Source: Candidatus Sulfopaludibacter sp. SbA3
Lineage (GTDB): Bacteria; Acidobacteriota; Terriglobia; Bryobacterales; Bryobacteraceae
DNA length: 64,000 nt
NCBI GenBank assembly: GCA_945890485.1
Contig: CAMDCN010000010.1
Coordinates: forward strand, 1-64,000
Reading direction: 5' to 3'
The notes under the pieces were generated by a model. It was not told where the DNA came from. It worked only from the letters and a program-made list of their open reading frames with translations, and made no database searches. Positions 32,801 to 42,175 of this stretch are shown piece by piece. Positions within the stretch are counted from its first letter, which is position 1. The number at the start of each line of letters is the position of its first letter. Made by a program: the position numbers and the translations under genes.

Positions 32801-34572
32801 ACGCCCGGCAACTTGCGGAGGTCCGCTTCAACGTCGCGCATCAGCTTGTCGGTGCCTTCGAGCGAAGAGCCGGCCGGCATCCGGACCGTGACCTCGAACT
32901 CGGACTGGTCGTCCTGCGGGAGGAAGTCGACGCCAAGGAACCGGAAGAGGAAGCCGGTAGAGAGGACCGTCGCAATCGAGATGACCACGATCACCCAGCG
33001 ATGTCGCATCGACCAGCGGAGCATGGCCTGATACGGCACGTCGACGAGTTTGAAGATCAGCGTCTGCTTCGTCGCGTTCGGGTCGTGGTCCGGCGAAAGC
33101 TTAAGAAAACGGGAGCAGAGCATAGGCGTCAGCGTAAAGCTGACGACCAGCGAAACCATGATGGCGAAGGCGGCCGTGAAGCCGAAGCTCGACATGAATC
33201 GGCCGACGATGCCGCTCATGAATGCGACCGGCAGGAAGACGACGGCCAGCGAGAGCGTCGTCGCGAGTACGGCCAGGCCAATGTCGCGCGTGCCTTCAAT
33301 CGCGGCTTCAATGGGCGTCATTTTCTTTTCTTCGAGGAAGCGGAAAATGTTTTCGAGCACCACGATGGCGTCGTCGATTACGATGCCGACCATCAGCGTC
33401 AGCGCCAGCATCGTGATCTGGTTCAGCGTGAAGCCCATCAGGTTCATCAGCGTGTACGTCGAAATGATCGACGTTGGGATGGCGACGGCGGCAATGAGCG
33501 TGGATCGCCAACTGCGCATGAACAACAGCACGACGACCCCGGCCAGCAGGCCGCCAAGCACCAAGTGCTCCTGCACGGCGTGGAACGACTCCACGATGAA
33601 GAAGGATTGGTCGCCGATGTAGGCAATCTGGAAGTCGGGCGGCAGCGAAGGGCGGATCTCGTCGATGCGCTCTTTCACTTTGTCGATCACGGAGAGCGTA
33701 TTGGTGCCGGCCTGTTTACGAATCTGCAAAACGACGGCCTCGCGGCCATCAAGCCGAGCGAGCGTGCGCTGTTCCTTGAACCCGTCCTCGACGTTGCCGA
33801 TGTCCTGAATCCGGATCGGCCCACCCGGTGTGTTCGCTACAATCAGGCTCGAAAAATCACTCGGGCGCATAATTCGGCCGAGCGTGCGGACGCTGAGTTC
33901 ACGGCCGCCCTGGTCGAGGCGCCCCCCGGGAATCTCGGCGTTCTGCAGGCCGATCGACGCGCGGATCTGGTCGATGTTCAGGTTGTACGAGTAGAGCTTC
34001 TGGCCGTCGAGCCAGATTTGGATCGCACGTTCCCGGTCGCCAATGAAACGGACTTGGCCGACGCCGTCGAGCGACTCGATACTCTTCTTGATCATGTCAT
34101 CGACAAGCTTGGTCGTCTCCCGCAAATCGCGATTCGCGGAGACCACAACGTTGATAACAGGCGAAGCGTCGGTGGAGACCTTTTCCACCACGGGCGGATC
34201 GGCGTCGCGTGGCAATTGGCCCAGAACCGTAGAGATCTTGTCGCGGACCTCCTGCGCCGCAACCTCGGCGTCCTTCTCCAGCGTGAATTGGATGGTCACG
34301 CGCGACAGGCCTTCCGAGGAGTTCGAGAAGAGTTCATCAATGCCGGAGACCGTATTCACGGCCTCTTCAATGCGCTTTGAGAGCTGCGTTTCCACCTCTT
34401 CGGGCGAAGCGCCGCGAAGCGTCGTGGTAATCGAGACGATAGGAAACTCGATCTTCGGAAACAGGTCGACGCCAAGTTTCCGATAGCCGTCCAGGCCAAG
34501 CACGACGAGCATCAGGATGAGCATCGTCGCGAACACCGGACGTTTGATGCAGATTTCGGCGAGTGTCTGCAT
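29827..34572 (-). CDS. RND efflux permease (HAE1/AcrB type) fused to a TolC-family outer-membrane factor
   Basis: One uninterrupted frame of 1581 residues. Residues about 1-1020 are a full inner-membrane RND pump: [19 protein letters not shown] at the N-terminus, the proton-relay double Asp in [13 protein letters not shown], two large porter loops, and the final helices ending at [13 protein letters not shown] basic then hydrophobic segment ([20 protein letters not shown], about 1026-1047, then PLAYG) resembles a signal peptide. Residues about 1055-1581 are a complete TolC-like protein ([54 protein letters not shown]). There is no stop or ATG at the junction. Normally these are separate proteins in different membranes; cleavage at the internal signal-like segment would reconcile this. 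Downstream of TetR and adaptor genes. Confidence 0.93.
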   Translation of the reverse strand: MQTLAEICIKRPVFATMLILMLVVLGLDGYRKLGVDLFPKIEFPIVSITTTLRGASPEEVETQLSKRIEEAVNTVSGIDELFSNSSEGLSRVTIQFTLEKDAEVAAQEVRDKISTVLGQLPRDADPPVVEKVSTDASPVINVVVSANRDLRETTKLVDDMIKKSIESLDGVGQVRFIGDRERAIQIWLDGQKLYSYNLNIDQIRASIGLQNAEIPGGRLDQGGRELSVRTLGRIMRPSDFSSLIVANTPGGPIRIQDIGNVEDGFKEQRTLARLDGREAVVLQIRKQAGTNTLSVIDKVKERIDEIRPSLPPDFQIAYIGDQSFFIVESFHAVQEHLVLGGLLAGVVVLLFMRSWRSTLIAAVAIPTSIISTYTLMNLMGFTLNQITMLALTLMVGIVIDDAIVVLENIFRFLEEKKMTPIEAAIEGTRDIGLAVLATTLSLAVVFLPVAFMSGIVGRFMSSFGFTAAFAIMVSLVVSFTLTPMLCSRFLKLSPDHDPNATKQTLIFKLVDVPYQAMLRWSMRHRWVIVVISIATVLSTGFLFRFLGVDFLPQDDQSEFEVTVRMPAGSSLEGTDKLMRDVEADLRKLPGVKNLLTQIGSDPRQQVDRGTILVALVQPVDRKEDQFQVMDMARQTLQKYRDLIIAVQLPAVIQGAGPNRDFQYFLQGPDLAQLDVYAKKLVAKLAATQGVADLESSYESGKPEVRVLVNRDKAADLNVNVASIATALRTLVAGDDQVTTYREGDDRYDVGLRVTKEFRNSPDAMSRLYVPSSSLGNVALSSVATLSEDTGPIGIDRRNRQRQILISASVIGGQSLSEVINVADSTVKELNMPPGFRTGTIGRSKELGRAGASFLIAFLLSIIFMYMILAAQFESFVDPIVILLSLPLSMPFALLSLIIMGENFSIIYSSVGILVLFGIVKKNSILQVDHIKSLRREGMPRLEAILKGCEDRLRPILMTTAALVAGMLPLALGQGAGAGTRRTVAIVVIGGQTLCLLLTLLVTPVSYSLFDDFASAHWFRRFANLLRWRRTAGQTAALLTLAAVLTPLAYGADELNKQRVGVSLTSRKLTLKEAVEAALQNNLEIEIERTNIATAQQLLNAAKGAFDPVLSYNPSYERRDTPAASVLQAATGKLEERFVNNNVGIRSRAPWHGMSLGVSFDNTRTETNNPFVSLNPYLNSRLLFTYTQPLFRNRVIDRERAQIKIRSKQVGISETDFELRVIDVVARVEQAYWDLVAARQAVQVAEDGVNLGQEQLSRTERQISAGSLAPVEISLARSEFERRRDSYYAAQDILTAAENNLKLLVANGRANAVWSDEVVPTDAETIAKPDAEELGSAVQVAITKRPEIRLLGQRKSVNDIEKELNRDQLKPQVNFVAGYANSGLAGSLSTAPNPFEGQNTGIYSRLNQLSGLVGLPPVLPPVQGGLPPFLIGGYGSTLANVFTGRFPTVQVGMQFELNLRNRTAEAALAQTAIAEKRLGLERTRLEQAIDAQVRNALQGLVASRQRIAAAEASAKAAEEKLNSEVRLFQTGESTNFFVLQRQNELLESRRRAVVAHLEYNKSAARLEQARGETLETMDIKLK

Positions 34573-34575
34573 GAG

Positions 34576-35781
34576 TTATAACCTCACCTTGGTTCCGTTG
34601 GTTAACGTCCCCAGTTCGGAAACCGCGACACGGTCGCCTGGCTTCACGGCGCCGTTCGGCACCTCCACCCAACCATCCAGCTCAGTGCCCGGGGTGAACG
34701 TGACGAGCTTGGCCGCCCCGTTCTCAATCACAAACAGCTTCGTGAGTCCGGCTACGTTGTAAAGCGCCTGCCGAGGCACGGCAACCATCGGCGCGGCAGC
34801 CTGCGTCACCAGTTTCACCTGGACAAACATGCCGGGCCGCAGCCGCGCATCGCCCTTCACCAGACGGGCTTCGGCCGAAAGCGTCCGCGAACGCGCATCC
34901 AGCGAGGGGTTCAACTGCCGGACCACGGCGGTGAACTCAGCGCCAGGGACGGCGTCGGTCGTGAACGTCAGTTGGGTGCCGATCTTCACGGAGCCGGATG
35001 CCGCCTCTGGAATCTCGGCGCGAAGACGCAACGGGTTCGTTTTGACAATGCGAATGAGTGGCGTGTTGTCTTTGACGAACTGGCCAATAGCGGCCACCTT
35101 TTCGCCGACCTCCCCATCAAACGGGGCACGCAGAACGGTGTCGCCGCGGCGCTTCTGGACAATCTTCAGGTCTGCCTCAAGCGCGGTGACGTTCATCCAA
35201 GATACCCGCATCTCGTCGCGGGCGAGTTCCACGGCAGCCTGCCGGGCGCGGTAAGCCTTCTCGACTTCCGTGAAGCGTTCCTGCGAGACGTCGCCGGACT
35301 TGACGAGTTTGGCGGCGCTCTCATATTTGAACTTCGCGTCTTCCACTTGCGCAAGCACTTGGCGAAGCGCTGGCGTCGACTCAGGCGGGCTGACCTTGCC
35401 GGTGTACGCCGGTAGACCGAGGCGGGCCAGCGCCTGGTTCAGCGCACCGCGGGACCGCTCAATCTGCAGGTCGTATTCGGTGGGGTCGAGCTCAACCAGC
35501 ACGGCGCCCTGCCGGACGGGTTGGCCAAAATCATAGTGGATCTTCGCGACGCGGCCCTGCACTTCCGAACTCAGGGTCACCGTGTCATCCGGCAACAGCG
35601 AGCCGGTGGCGGAGATGGATCGTTCGACGCTCCGCTGTTCGGCCGAGGCGGTCTTTACGGTCAGTGGTTCGGCCTCGGTCTTGGTGGCCGCATTCACGGC
35701 GGCGGCCTTTTCTGCCTGCTTCCCGCAGCTGGCCCCGAGCAAACTAACAACGACGAGCAACACAGTAACAAAGGATTTCAT
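34576..35781 (-). CDS. RND efflux periplasmic adaptor (membrane fusion) lipoprotein
   Basis: 401 residues with a lipoprotein signal (VVVSLLGASC, lipobox LGASC). The adaptor fold is clear: a lipoyl-like half (VQGRVAKIHYDFGQPVRQGAVLVELD), a coiled-coil hairpin (about 100-190), the second lipoyl half (LRAPFDGEVGEKVAAIGQFV) and the beta-barrel region (LSAEARLVKGDARLRPGMFVQVKL). It links the pump to the outer-membrane channel. It lies 3 bp upstream of the RND-TolC gene and overlaps the TetR gene by ATGA, so the three form one operon. Confidence 0.93.
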   Translation of the reverse strand: MKSFVTVLLVVVSLLGASCGKQAEKAAAVNAATKTEAEPLTVKTASAEQRSVERSISATGSLLPDDTVTLSSEVQGRVAKIHYDFGQPVRQGAVLVELDPTEYDLQIERSRGALNQALARLGLPAYTGKVSPPESTPALRQVLAQVEDAKFKYESAAKLVKSGDVSQERFTEVEKAYRARQAAVELARDEMRVSWMNVTALEADLKIVQKRRGDTVLRAPFDGEVGEKVAAIGQFVKDNTPLIRIVKTNPLRLRAEIPEAASGSVKIGTQLTFTTDAVPGAEFTAVVRQLNPSLDARSRTLSAEARLVKGDARLRPGMFVQVKLVTQAAAPMVAVPRQALYNVAGLTKLFVIENGAAKLVTFTPGTELDGWVEVPNGAVKPGDRVAVSELGTLTNGTKVRL

Positions 35782-36395
35782 TTGAGGATTCCGTTCAAAA
35801 AGATGTCAACGATACCTTCGAGCGTGCGCTTCTTACTCGCGCGAACCGTGCGAAAGCCAAAATGAAGTTCGAAGAGGCAGTACTGCATAATGGCGCCGAC
35901 AATCGCCCGGGCGGCGATGGTCGGCTCGATCGATCGCAACTGCCCGGCGGTCATCCGTGATTTCAGATACGCGGCAACTTTGGCAAAAACGGGTCCCGAG
36001 TTGCGCTCAAAACAGAGGTCGGCGAGTTCGTGCCCTTCGAGGGCGGCGAACAACACTTGCCGGATGTACTCCGGGTGGGTCGTGTGGAAGTCGGCAATCA
36101 CATTGGCGAGCTTCGTGAAGTAAACGCGAGGGTCTTCGATGGACGCCCAGGAATCAAGCTGGGCGTGCGGATCTTCGCCGCCCACTTTTTGCTGCTTCGA
36201 GTGGTCGATGATGGCCGAGTAGAGATCTTCCTTGGTCCGGAAGTGTTCGTAAAGAACAGGTTCGGAGACGCCGGCGCTGCGGGCCAGTTCCCGGGTGGTG
36301 ACGCCGCGGAATCCTCGTTCCGCGAATAGGGTGGAGGCAGCGTCGACGATGACTTGCCGCCGTTCGGCGCGATGGAGCTTTGTCTTTACAGCCAT
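35778..36395 (-). CDS. TetR/AcrR-family regulator of the efflux operon
   Basis: 205 residues. The N-terminal HTH is standard (IVDAASTLFAERGFRGVTTRELARSAG, VSEPVLYEHFRTKEDLYSAII). The C-terminal helical domain is the ligand pocket (RQVLFAALEGHELADLCFER). First gene of the operon with the adaptor and RND-TolC fusion, so it most likely autoregulates the pump. A palindrome just upstream (36411-36422) is a plausible operator. Confidence 0.93.
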   Translation of the reverse strand: MAVKTKLHRAERRQVIVDAASTLFAERGFRGVTTRELARSAGVSEPVLYEHFRTKEDLYSAIIDHSKQQKVGGEDPHAQLDSWASIEDPRVYFTKLANVIADFHTTHPEYIRQVLFAALEGHELADLCFERNSGPVFAKVAAYLKSRMTAGQLRSIEPTIAARAIVGAIMQYCLFELHFGFRTVRASKKRTLEGIVDIFLNGILK

Positions 36396-36410
36396 TAGCG
36401 TTCACTAGGT

Positions 36411-36422
36411 TAGCAGTTGCTA
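36411..36422. promoter_or_regulatory. Candidate TetR operator
   Basis: TAGCA-GT-TGCTA is a 5-bp-arm palindrome located 16 bp before the TetR start and 33 bp before the divergent sugar-transferase start. It is flanked by two CTAGG copies (36404-36408 and 36420-36424). This is the usual place for an autoregulated TetR operator; the assignment rests on position and symmetry only. Confidence 0.4.
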
Positions 36423-36454
36423 GGTAACGGGCGCAAACGCGCTCTGTTACTCTG

Positions 36455-37873
36455 ATGAGCGAAGTGTACTCCCGGCGTCAGCGAAAGCTTCGGCTATTTT
36501 TTGGACTCGCCGATGCCGCCCTTGTTTGGGCGGCATATGAGCTGGCTTACCAGACCCGCAGTGGTTGGAACCTAGAACGACAGTTTTATATCGATACCCC
36601 GATGAAGTACCTGCTGCTGCTGGTAGCGGCACTGGCCTTCCTGGGAGCGGCAGCATGGTTCGGCACCTATGAACGTCTCGAATCAGCCAGGCGCCGCGAC
36701 GTTGTCAAGGAGACGCTGCGGCAGACATTGCTGGCCGTCGTCATCGTGGTCCTGGCTCAGTTTGTGTTGCGCCTCGACGTCAGCCGCGCGTTTCTCGGCC
36801 TGTTCGGCGCGCTCTCGTGCCTGGGCCTTCTCGCCTTCCGATCGAACGCCGGTCCTTTGCTGCGTTGGTTCCGGCAGCGGTTCGGCGCGCAACATTATGT
36901 AATGATCGCCGGCACGGGGGAAAGCGCGCGGCGGATGGCGCGGTTAGTAGAAGAGGCGGATTCGTTCGGTATGCGGTTGCTCGGGTTTCTGGACGAGCGG
37001 CCCGCCGTGCAAGCGCTGCAATTGGGGCAGGAATACCCCGTCCATGCTCTCGAAGAACTGCCGCAGATTCTCCGAAGGCGCGTCGTCGACGAAGTGATCT
37101 TCGCCGTTCCCGCCGCGGACCTGCCGCGCCTCGAAGAGACGCTTCTGCTCTGTGATGAAGAAGGCGTTCGCACGCGCATCGCCCTCGACATTTTTCCGCA
37201 CGTGAACAGCGACGTCTACCTGGATCGCTTAGGGCCGGCCCCGCTCCTAACCTTCTCCGGCGCGCCGCACGATGAACTGCGCTTGCTGTTGAAGCGGGCG
37301 ACCGACGTCTTCTTCAGCGCGCTGGCGCTTGCCGCGCTGGCCCCATTCTTGCTCGCCGTTGCCGTGACCATCCGCCTCACTTCGCCCGGGCCGGTGATCT
37401 TTTCGCAGATTCGCTGCGGACTCAACGGACGCCGCTTCCGCCTGTACAAGTTCCGTTCGATGGTGGCCAACGCCGAGGCGCTAAAGCAGCAGTTGATGAG
37501 CCAGAATGAACGCGAGCTGGTTTTCAAAATTCGCAACGATCCGCGCTTGACTCCCATCGGCAAGTGGCTCCGAAAATTCTCTGTCGATGAATTGCCGCAG
37601 TTGTGGAACGTCTTGATCGGCGACATGTCGATCGTCGGCCCCCGGCCAGCTATCCCGGAAGAAGTGGAACAATATAAGCGGTGGCAGCGGCGCCGCCTGC
37701 GAATGCGCCCAGGGCTGACTTGTCTCTGGGTCGTTGAGGGCCGCGACACCGTAGACTTTGAAACGTGGATGACCCTGGACATGCGTTACATCGATAACTG
37801 GTCTTTAGCCCTCGACTGGAAAATCATTTTGCGCACAATTCCGCAGGTCGTGATTGGCAGAGGAGCTCATTAA
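36455..37873 (+). CDS. Polyprenyl glycosylphosphotransferase (exopolysaccharide-initiating sugar transferase)
   Basis: 472 residues. Four to five N-terminal helices (LFFGLADAALVWAAYELAYQ and so on) precede a CoA-binding-like nucleotide domain (IAGTGESARRMARLVEEAD, about 150-170). After another helix (ALALAALAPFLLAVAVTI) comes the catalytic domain: GPVIFSQIRCGLNGRRFRLYKFRSM, RKFSVDELPQLWNVLIGDMS, IVGPRPA and RPGLTCLWVVEGRD. These enzymes load the first sugar phosphate onto undecaprenyl phosphate at the inner membrane to start exopolysaccharide or O-antigen synthesis. No glycosyltransferases or flippase genes follow, so it is an isolated initiator. It is transcribed together with the phosphoribosyltransferase 3 bp downstream. 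Confidence 0.92.
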   Translation: MSEVYSRRQRKLRLFFGLADAALVWAAYELAYQTRSGWNLERQFYIDTPMKYLLLLVAALAFLGAAAWFGTYERLESARRRDVVKETLRQTLLAVVIVVLAQFVLRLDVSRAFLGLFGALSCLGLLAFRSNAGPLLRWFRQRFGAQHYVMIAGTGESARRMARLVEEADSFGMRLLGFLDERPAVQALQLGQEYPVHALEELPQILRRRVVDEVIFAVPAADLPRLEETLLLCDEEGVRTRIALDIFPHVNSDVYLDRLGPAPLLTFSGAPHDELRLLLKRATDVFFSALALAALAPFLLAVAVTIRLTSPGPVIFSQIRCGLNGRRFRLYKFRSMVANAEALKQQLMSQNERELVFKIRNDPRLTPIGKWLRKFSVDELPQLWNVLIGDMSIVGPRPAIPEEVEQYKRWQRRRLRMRPGLTCLWVVEGRDTVDFETWMTLDMRYIDNWSLALDWKIILRTIPQVVIGRGAH

Positions 37874-37876
37874 GAT

Positions 37877-38491
37877 ATGGATTTGATTCCGAGTCAGGAA
37901 GAGATCTTGAAACTGCTGCGGCAAACCGGCGCGCTGCGCGAAGGCAACTTCGTCTATCCGAACGGTCTGCACTCGGACCAGTTCCTGCAGATTCCGCTCG
38001 CCTTCCGGTACTTCCAGCACGCGAAAATGTTGAGTGTCGCGCTGAGCCGCAAAGTACGCGCAAACCCGGAGATTCGGGCCAACATCGATAAGCTCTCCAT
38101 CTTCACGCCCGCGGTTGGCGGTCTGCCGGTCGCCTTCGGCGTCTGCGAGGCGCTGCGAGCGTATGAGGTCTACTGGGCCGAGCGGCAGAATGTCGACGAA
38201 CCCCTGCAATTGCGGCAGTTCTTTGATATCGATCCTGGGGAGAAGGTACTGCTCGTTGACGACATCCTTCGCACTGGAGCTAAGCTTTTGGAGCTGAAGA
38301 AGATGGTGGAAGACGCCGGGGCGGAAGTCGTTGGGATTGCCGTCATCGTCGCGCAGCCCGCGCCGGACTGCCCCGATTTCGCACCGATTCCGATCTACTC
38401 GCTCGCCACCCTGGATCCGCTCTATATGTTCGACGCAAGCAAACATAGCCTGAAGCACCCGGATCAGCCGGTGGAGATCATTCGCGCATGA
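37877..38491 (+). CDS. Phosphoribosyltransferase, orotate phosphoribosyltransferase-like
   Basis: 204 residues of type I phosphoribosyltransferase fold. The PRPP-binding motif is KVLLVDDILRTGAKLLE (about 128-144). PAVGGLPVAFGVCEAL corresponds to the OPRT substrate region, and the N-terminal ALREGNFVYPNGLHSDQFLQ matches the PyrE hood, where orotate-type enzymes read GHFxLxSGxHS. The replacement of the usual SGLHS by NGLHSD and the longer middle leave room for a different base. Encoded between a sugar transferase and a ceramidase (ATGA overlap), so the operon gives no pyrimidine context. Confidence 0.8.
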   Translation: MDLIPSQEEILKLLRQTGALREGNFVYPNGLHSDQFLQIPLAFRYFQHAKMLSVALSRKVRANPEIRANIDKLSIFTPAVGGLPVAFGVCEALRAYEVYWAERQNVDEPLQLRQFFDIDPGEKVLLVDDILRTGAKLLELKKMVEDAGAEVVGIAVIVAQPAPDCPDFAPIPIYSLATLDPLYMFDASKHSLKHPDQPVEIIRA

Positions 38492-39822
38492 GGTGGCTGG
38501 GGTTTCTTCTCGCGCTGCCGCTGCTGGCGGCGGACTACAAGGCCGGCTTCGGCCGGATGGACATCACCCCGGCGCAGCCGATCTATCTCTCCGGGTACGC
38601 GGCGCGGAAAAAGCCCAGCGAAGGCGTGCTCCAGAAGATCTGGGCCAAAGCCCTGGCGATTGAAGACAACAAGGGCAACCGCGTCGTCATCGTCACGACG
38701 GACCTGATCGGCCTGCCGCGCCACGTGTCAGACCAAATCTGCGCCGAAGTCGAGAAGCGTTACCGCCTGCGGCGGAATCAACTGCTGCTGAACTCGTCGC
38801 ATACGCATAGTGCTCCCGTGGTTCATGGCAACCTGACCTCCATGTTCGACCTCACGCCAGGCCAAAAGCGGGCGATCACGGACTATACCCAGACGCTTGC
38901 CAAGCAGATCGCCGACGTCGTGGGCTCCTCCCTCGGCAACATGCAGCCGGCCCGCCTCGATATCGGTCACGGCGCCGGTAGCTTCGCCGTCAACCGGCGG
39001 GTGATCACGCCCACCGGCGTCAAAGGCGGAGTGAACCCGGCCGGGCCCGTGGACCAGGATGTCCCGGTAGTCCGCGTTGCGGGAGCGAATGGCCAACTGC
39101 TCGGAGTTCTGTTCGGCTACGCGTGCCACAACACGACCATGGGCGGCGACTTCTTTCAAGTCAACGGTGACTACGCCGGCTTCGCGCAGGCGAGCTTTGA
39201 AGCGGCGCACCCCAACTCGACCGCCATGTTCCTGATGCTCTGCGGCGCCGACGCCAATCCCAATCCGCGGGGCACTGTGGCGCTGGTTGAGCAACATGGA
39301 GCGTCGCTGGCGAAAGAAGTGACGCGGGTGTTGGCCGGGAAACTGGAGCCTGTCACCGGCCAGTTGCGGAGCGCCTTCCATACCGCGGAGCTCGCCTTCG
39401 TGCCGCACACGCGGGAAACCTTCGAGACCGAAAGCAAGGACTCCAACTGGTACAAGCAGCAGCGCGCTGCGGGTATGCTCGCCGCCTACGACAGGCGGGC
39501 GCCGGTTCGTTCCATCCCGTATCCCGTGCAGGGCATCCGGCTCGGCAAGTCGTTGACGCTGGTGGCCCTTGGCGGCGAGGTCGTGGTCGACTACAACCTT
39601 CGCCTGAAGAAAGAGTTCCCCGGCGAGAACCTGATCGTCGCGGGCTATTCGAACGACGTAATGTGCTACATCCCGTCGCTCCGCGTCTTGAAAGAGGGCG
39701 GGTACGAAGCCAACGACAGCATGATCTACTACGGCCAACCCGGCCCGTTCACGGAAGACGTGGAGGACCGGGTGATGAATATGGTCTACAAAGTGATGGA
39801 CCGTCTCGGCCGCAAACGCTAA
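38488..39822 (+). CDS. Neutral/alkaline non-lysosomal ceramidase-like exported protein
   Basis: 444 residues with a signal peptide (MRWLGFLLALPLLAA). The N-terminal ceramidase signature is present: AGFGRMDITPAQPIYLSGYAAR, VVIVTTDLIGLP and the zinc/catalytic segment LLLNSSHTHSAP. FGYACHNTTMGG, NGDYAGFAQASFE and LMLCGADANPNPRG continue the conserved core. It is shorter than full ceramidases (about 650-700 residues) and lacks the C-terminal Ig-like domain, as do many acidobacterial homologues. It may hydrolyse an N-acyl lipid or another amide. ATGA overlap with the preceding gene; shares stop bases CTAA with the convergent aminotransferase. Confidence 0.87.
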   Translation: MRWLGFLLALPLLAADYKAGFGRMDITPAQPIYLSGYAARKKPSEGVLQKIWAKALAIEDNKGNRVVIVTTDLIGLPRHVSDQICAEVEKRYRLRRNQLLLNSSHTHSAPVVHGNLTSMFDLTPGQKRAITDYTQTLAKQIADVVGSSLGNMQPARLDIGHGAGSFAVNRRVITPTGVKGGVNPAGPVDQDVPVVRVAGANGQLLGVLFGYACHNTTMGGDFFQVNGDYAGFAQASFEAAHPNSTAMFLMLCGADANPNPRGTVALVEQHGASLAKEVTRVLAGKLEPVTGQLRSAFHTAELAFVPHTRETFETESKDSNWYKQQRAAGMLAAYDRRAPVRSIPYPVQGIRLGKSLTLVALGGEVVVDYNLRLKKEFPGENLIVAGYSNDVMCYIPSLRVLKEGGYEANDSMIYYGQPGPFTEDVEDRVMNMVYKVMDRLGRKR

Positions 39823-40979
39823 CGGGTCAGGTGCCGCCGCATCCGCTCCACGGCTTCCATCAGATTTTCAAGCGAGTTCGCATAGCTGAACCGAAGGTAG
39901 CCGTTGCCAAAGGCGCCGAAGGAGCCACCGTTGAGCGAGGCCACCCCGGCCTCGTACAACAACTCGTCGGCCAACTGCTTGGACGTGCGGCCGGTGCCTT
40001 CGATGTTTGGGAAGGCGTAGAAGGCGCCCTCCGGCTTAGCGCAGCGGAAGCCCGGCAACGTGTTCAGGCCGTCGATGAAGGCGTCGCGTCGCCGATGGAA
40101 CTCGGCGACCATCGCGAGCGGCTCGTCCTGCGGGCCGGTGAGTGCGGCCAAGCCGGCGCGTTGCGTGAAGCTCGCCGTGCAGGAGTTCGAGTTCACCATC
40201 AGCTTGTTGACCGCATCGACGAGCCACTCCGGCATCACGCCGTAGCCGAGCCGCCAACCGGTCATCGCGTAGATCTTCGAGAAACCGTCCAGGATGATGG
40301 TCTTCTCCTGCATGCCGGGCAGGGAAGCAATCGACATCGGCGGCTCGTTGTAATAGATGCGGGAATAGATCTCGTCGCTGAGCACCACGAGGTCGCGGTC
40401 GCGGATCAGGTCGGCGATCACGCGCAGGTCGTCCGGCGGAATCACTCCGCCCGTCGGATTCTGCGGCGAGTTCAGAATCACCATCTTCGTTTTGTCGGTG
40501 AGGCTGTCGCGGAAGCGATCGAGGTCAAAGCTGAAGCCGCGGCTTTCGACGAGCGGGATCGGCACCGCGGTCGCGCCGAGGAAGCGAGTCATCGACTCGT
40601 AAATCGGGAAGCCGGGGTTGGGGTAGATCACCTCATCGCCCTCTTCGAGCAAAGCCATCATCGGGAAGAATAGGATGGGTTTGCCGCCGGGGACGACACA
40701 GACCTGCGAGGCCTTCGCGGTGATGCCGCGCGTCTCGCTGACATGCGCCGCGATCGCCTCGCGGAATTCGGGATAGCCCTGCGTCGGACCGTAGTGAGTC
40801 CAGCCCTCGTCGAGCGCCTGCTTCCCAGCGGCGATGACGTGCGACGGGGTCTCGAAATCCGGTTCGCCGATTTCGAGATGCACGATGTTCTTGCCTTGCG
40901 CTTCGAGGGCGCGGGCCTTCAGCAGCACTTCGAAGGCGGTCTCAATCAGAATGCGGTCCATCCGCGACGCGAGTTTCAT
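39819..40979 (-). CDS. Class I/II PLP-dependent aminotransferase (aspartate/aromatic type)
   Basis: 386 residues. Fold-type I landmarks are HLEIGEPDFETPSHVI near the start, THYGPTQGYPEFREAIA, the NSPQNPTGGVIP loop, LSDEIYSRIYY (Asp that holds the pyridine N), and GFSKIYAMTGWRLGY with the Schiff-base Lys (about residue 233). FRCAKPEGAFYAF and the carboxylate-binding Arg in YLRFSYA close the protein. Probably transaminates an aliphatic amino acid; not specific enough for a symbol. It starts 10 bp after the thiolase stop in the same direction, with both AAAGG and TATAAC just upstream. Confidence 0.92.
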   Translation of the reverse strand: MKLASRMDRILIETAFEVLLKARALEAQGKNIVHLEIGEPDFETPSHVIAAGKQALDEGWTHYGPTQGYPEFREAIAAHVSETRGITAKASQVCVVPGGKPILFFPMMALLEEGDEVIYPNPGFPIYESMTRFLGATAVPIPLVESRGFSFDLDRFRDSLTDKTKMVILNSPQNPTGGVIPPDDLRVIADLIRDRDLVVLSDEIYSRIYYNEPPMSIASLPGMQEKTIILDGFSKIYAMTGWRLGYGVMPEWLVDAVNKLMVNSNSCTASFTQRAGLAALTGPQDEPLAMVAEFHRRRDAFIDGLNTLPGFRCAKPEGAFYAFPNIEGTGRTSKQLADELLYEAGVASLNGGSFGAFGNGYLRFSYANSLENLMEAVERMRRHLTR

Positions 40980-40989
40980 CAGCCTTTAG

Positions 40990-42078
40990 TTATACCTTTC
41001 CAAGCACGGTGACGACACTGGTTGCGCCGGTGCCGCCGAGATTCTGGGCCAGGCCCAGGTCGCCAAGTCCGGCCCGCATCTGGCCGACGACATCGGCAAT
41101 CTGCGCCACGCCGGTCGCGCCAACCGGGTGGCCCTTGCTCTTCAGGCCGCCGCTGCGATTGATGGGCCGGGCTTCGCTGGCAGCGTAGGCGCCCCCTTCG
41201 CCGCGGGGGCAGAAGCCGAGTTCTTCCATCGCGATGATTTCAGCGATGGTAAAACAGTCGTGGACTTCGGCGAATTGAATGTCCGCCGCGCTGACCCCCG
41301 CCATGCGGTAGGCCTTCTCGGCGGAGCGCTCGACGGCGGGAAGCCGGGTCAGGTCCGCCTTGGCGGACAGAGCAACATGGTCGGAGGTTTGCGAAATGCC
41401 AAGGACGCGAAAGCGGCCTTCGGGCGCGAGAACGACCGCCGCCGCGCCATCCGAGACCAGGGAGCAATCATAGATCGTCAGCGGATCCGCGATCACTTTG
41501 CCGGCCAATGCCTGCTCCACCGTGATCAATTTGCGGAGATGCGCGTACGGATTCGCGTAGCCATGGCGATGATTCTTCACCGCGACCGCCGCCATTTGCT
41601 CCCGCGTGGTGCCGTAGCGCTCCATGTGGGCGCGGGCGATCCGGGCGAAGAGCTCAGGAAAAGTTTGGCGGTCCACCTCCACGTCCCCGGCCATCGCGAG
41701 GATCTCGCCGACGCGGGCCGTCGGTTGGTTCGTCATCTTCTCGACGCCGCAGACCACCACGATGTCGTGAACCCCGGAAGCTACCGCCTGCCAGGCATGA
41801 TGGAACGCTACGCCGGACGACGCGCAGGCGTCCTCAAAGCGGGTCGCCGGAATGCCCGCCAAGCCGCAAGCGCCGGCCACATAAGGCGCCAAGTGGCTTT
41901 GCCCAGTAAAGCTTGGGCCCGCGAAATTGCCCAAGTAGAAGGCCTCCACCTGACCGGCAGCGACCGCCGCATCCCGCAGCGCCCCCTCCACGGCCGTCGA
42001 GGCGAGCGAACGAATTCCCTGGTCGGCAAACGCGCCAAATGCGGTTTTGCCAATCCCGATTACGGCGACCGGTCTCAT
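40990..42078 (-). CDS. Thiolase-family acyl-CoA acyltransferase (SCP-x/lipid-transfer type)
   Basis: 362 residues. The N-terminal nucleophile is in FEDACASSGVAF (Cys about residue 87). The C-terminal catalytic His blocks are VHDCFTIAEIIAMEELGF and LKSKGHPVGATGVAQIADVV. The absence of the usual second Cys (CxG) loop of degradative thiolases and the overall length fit the SCP-x/acetyl-CoA acetyltransferase-like subgroup, which often works with a small OB-fold/Zn-ribbon partner; none is encoded here. Leaderless start likely: TATTCT lies 6 nt before the ATG. Co-directional with the aminotransferase. Confidence 0.9.
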   Translation of the reverse strand: MRPVAVIGIGKTAFGAFADQGIRSLASTAVEGALRDAAVAAGQVEAFYLGNFAGPSFTGQSHLAPYVAGACGLAGIPATRFEDACASSGVAFHHAWQAVASGVHDIVVVCGVEKMTNQPTARVGEILAMAGDVEVDRQTFPELFARIARAHMERYGTTREQMAAVAVKNHRHGYANPYAHLRKLITVEQALAGKVIADPLTIYDCSLVSDGAAAVVLAPEGRFRVLGISQTSDHVALSAKADLTRLPAVERSAEKAYRMAGVSAADIQFAEVHDCFTIAEIIAMEELGFCPRGEGGAYAASEARPINRSGGLKSKGHPVGATGVAQIADVVGQMRAGLGDLGLAQNLGGTGATSVVTVLGKV

Positions 42079-42175
42079 ATACTCAGAATAGCGCCGCGAA
42101 AATCTTCTCCACGCTTTGGATGCTTCGGCCGTCAGGGCTTGTAAGGTGATTGATACGGCTCAGGAAAACATCCGC

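Noticed and set aside
32509-34380. Long open frame on the plus strand (623 codons) antisense to the RND pump
   Set aside because: Arg/His/Asp-rich shadow of the pump reading frame with no domain or start signal.
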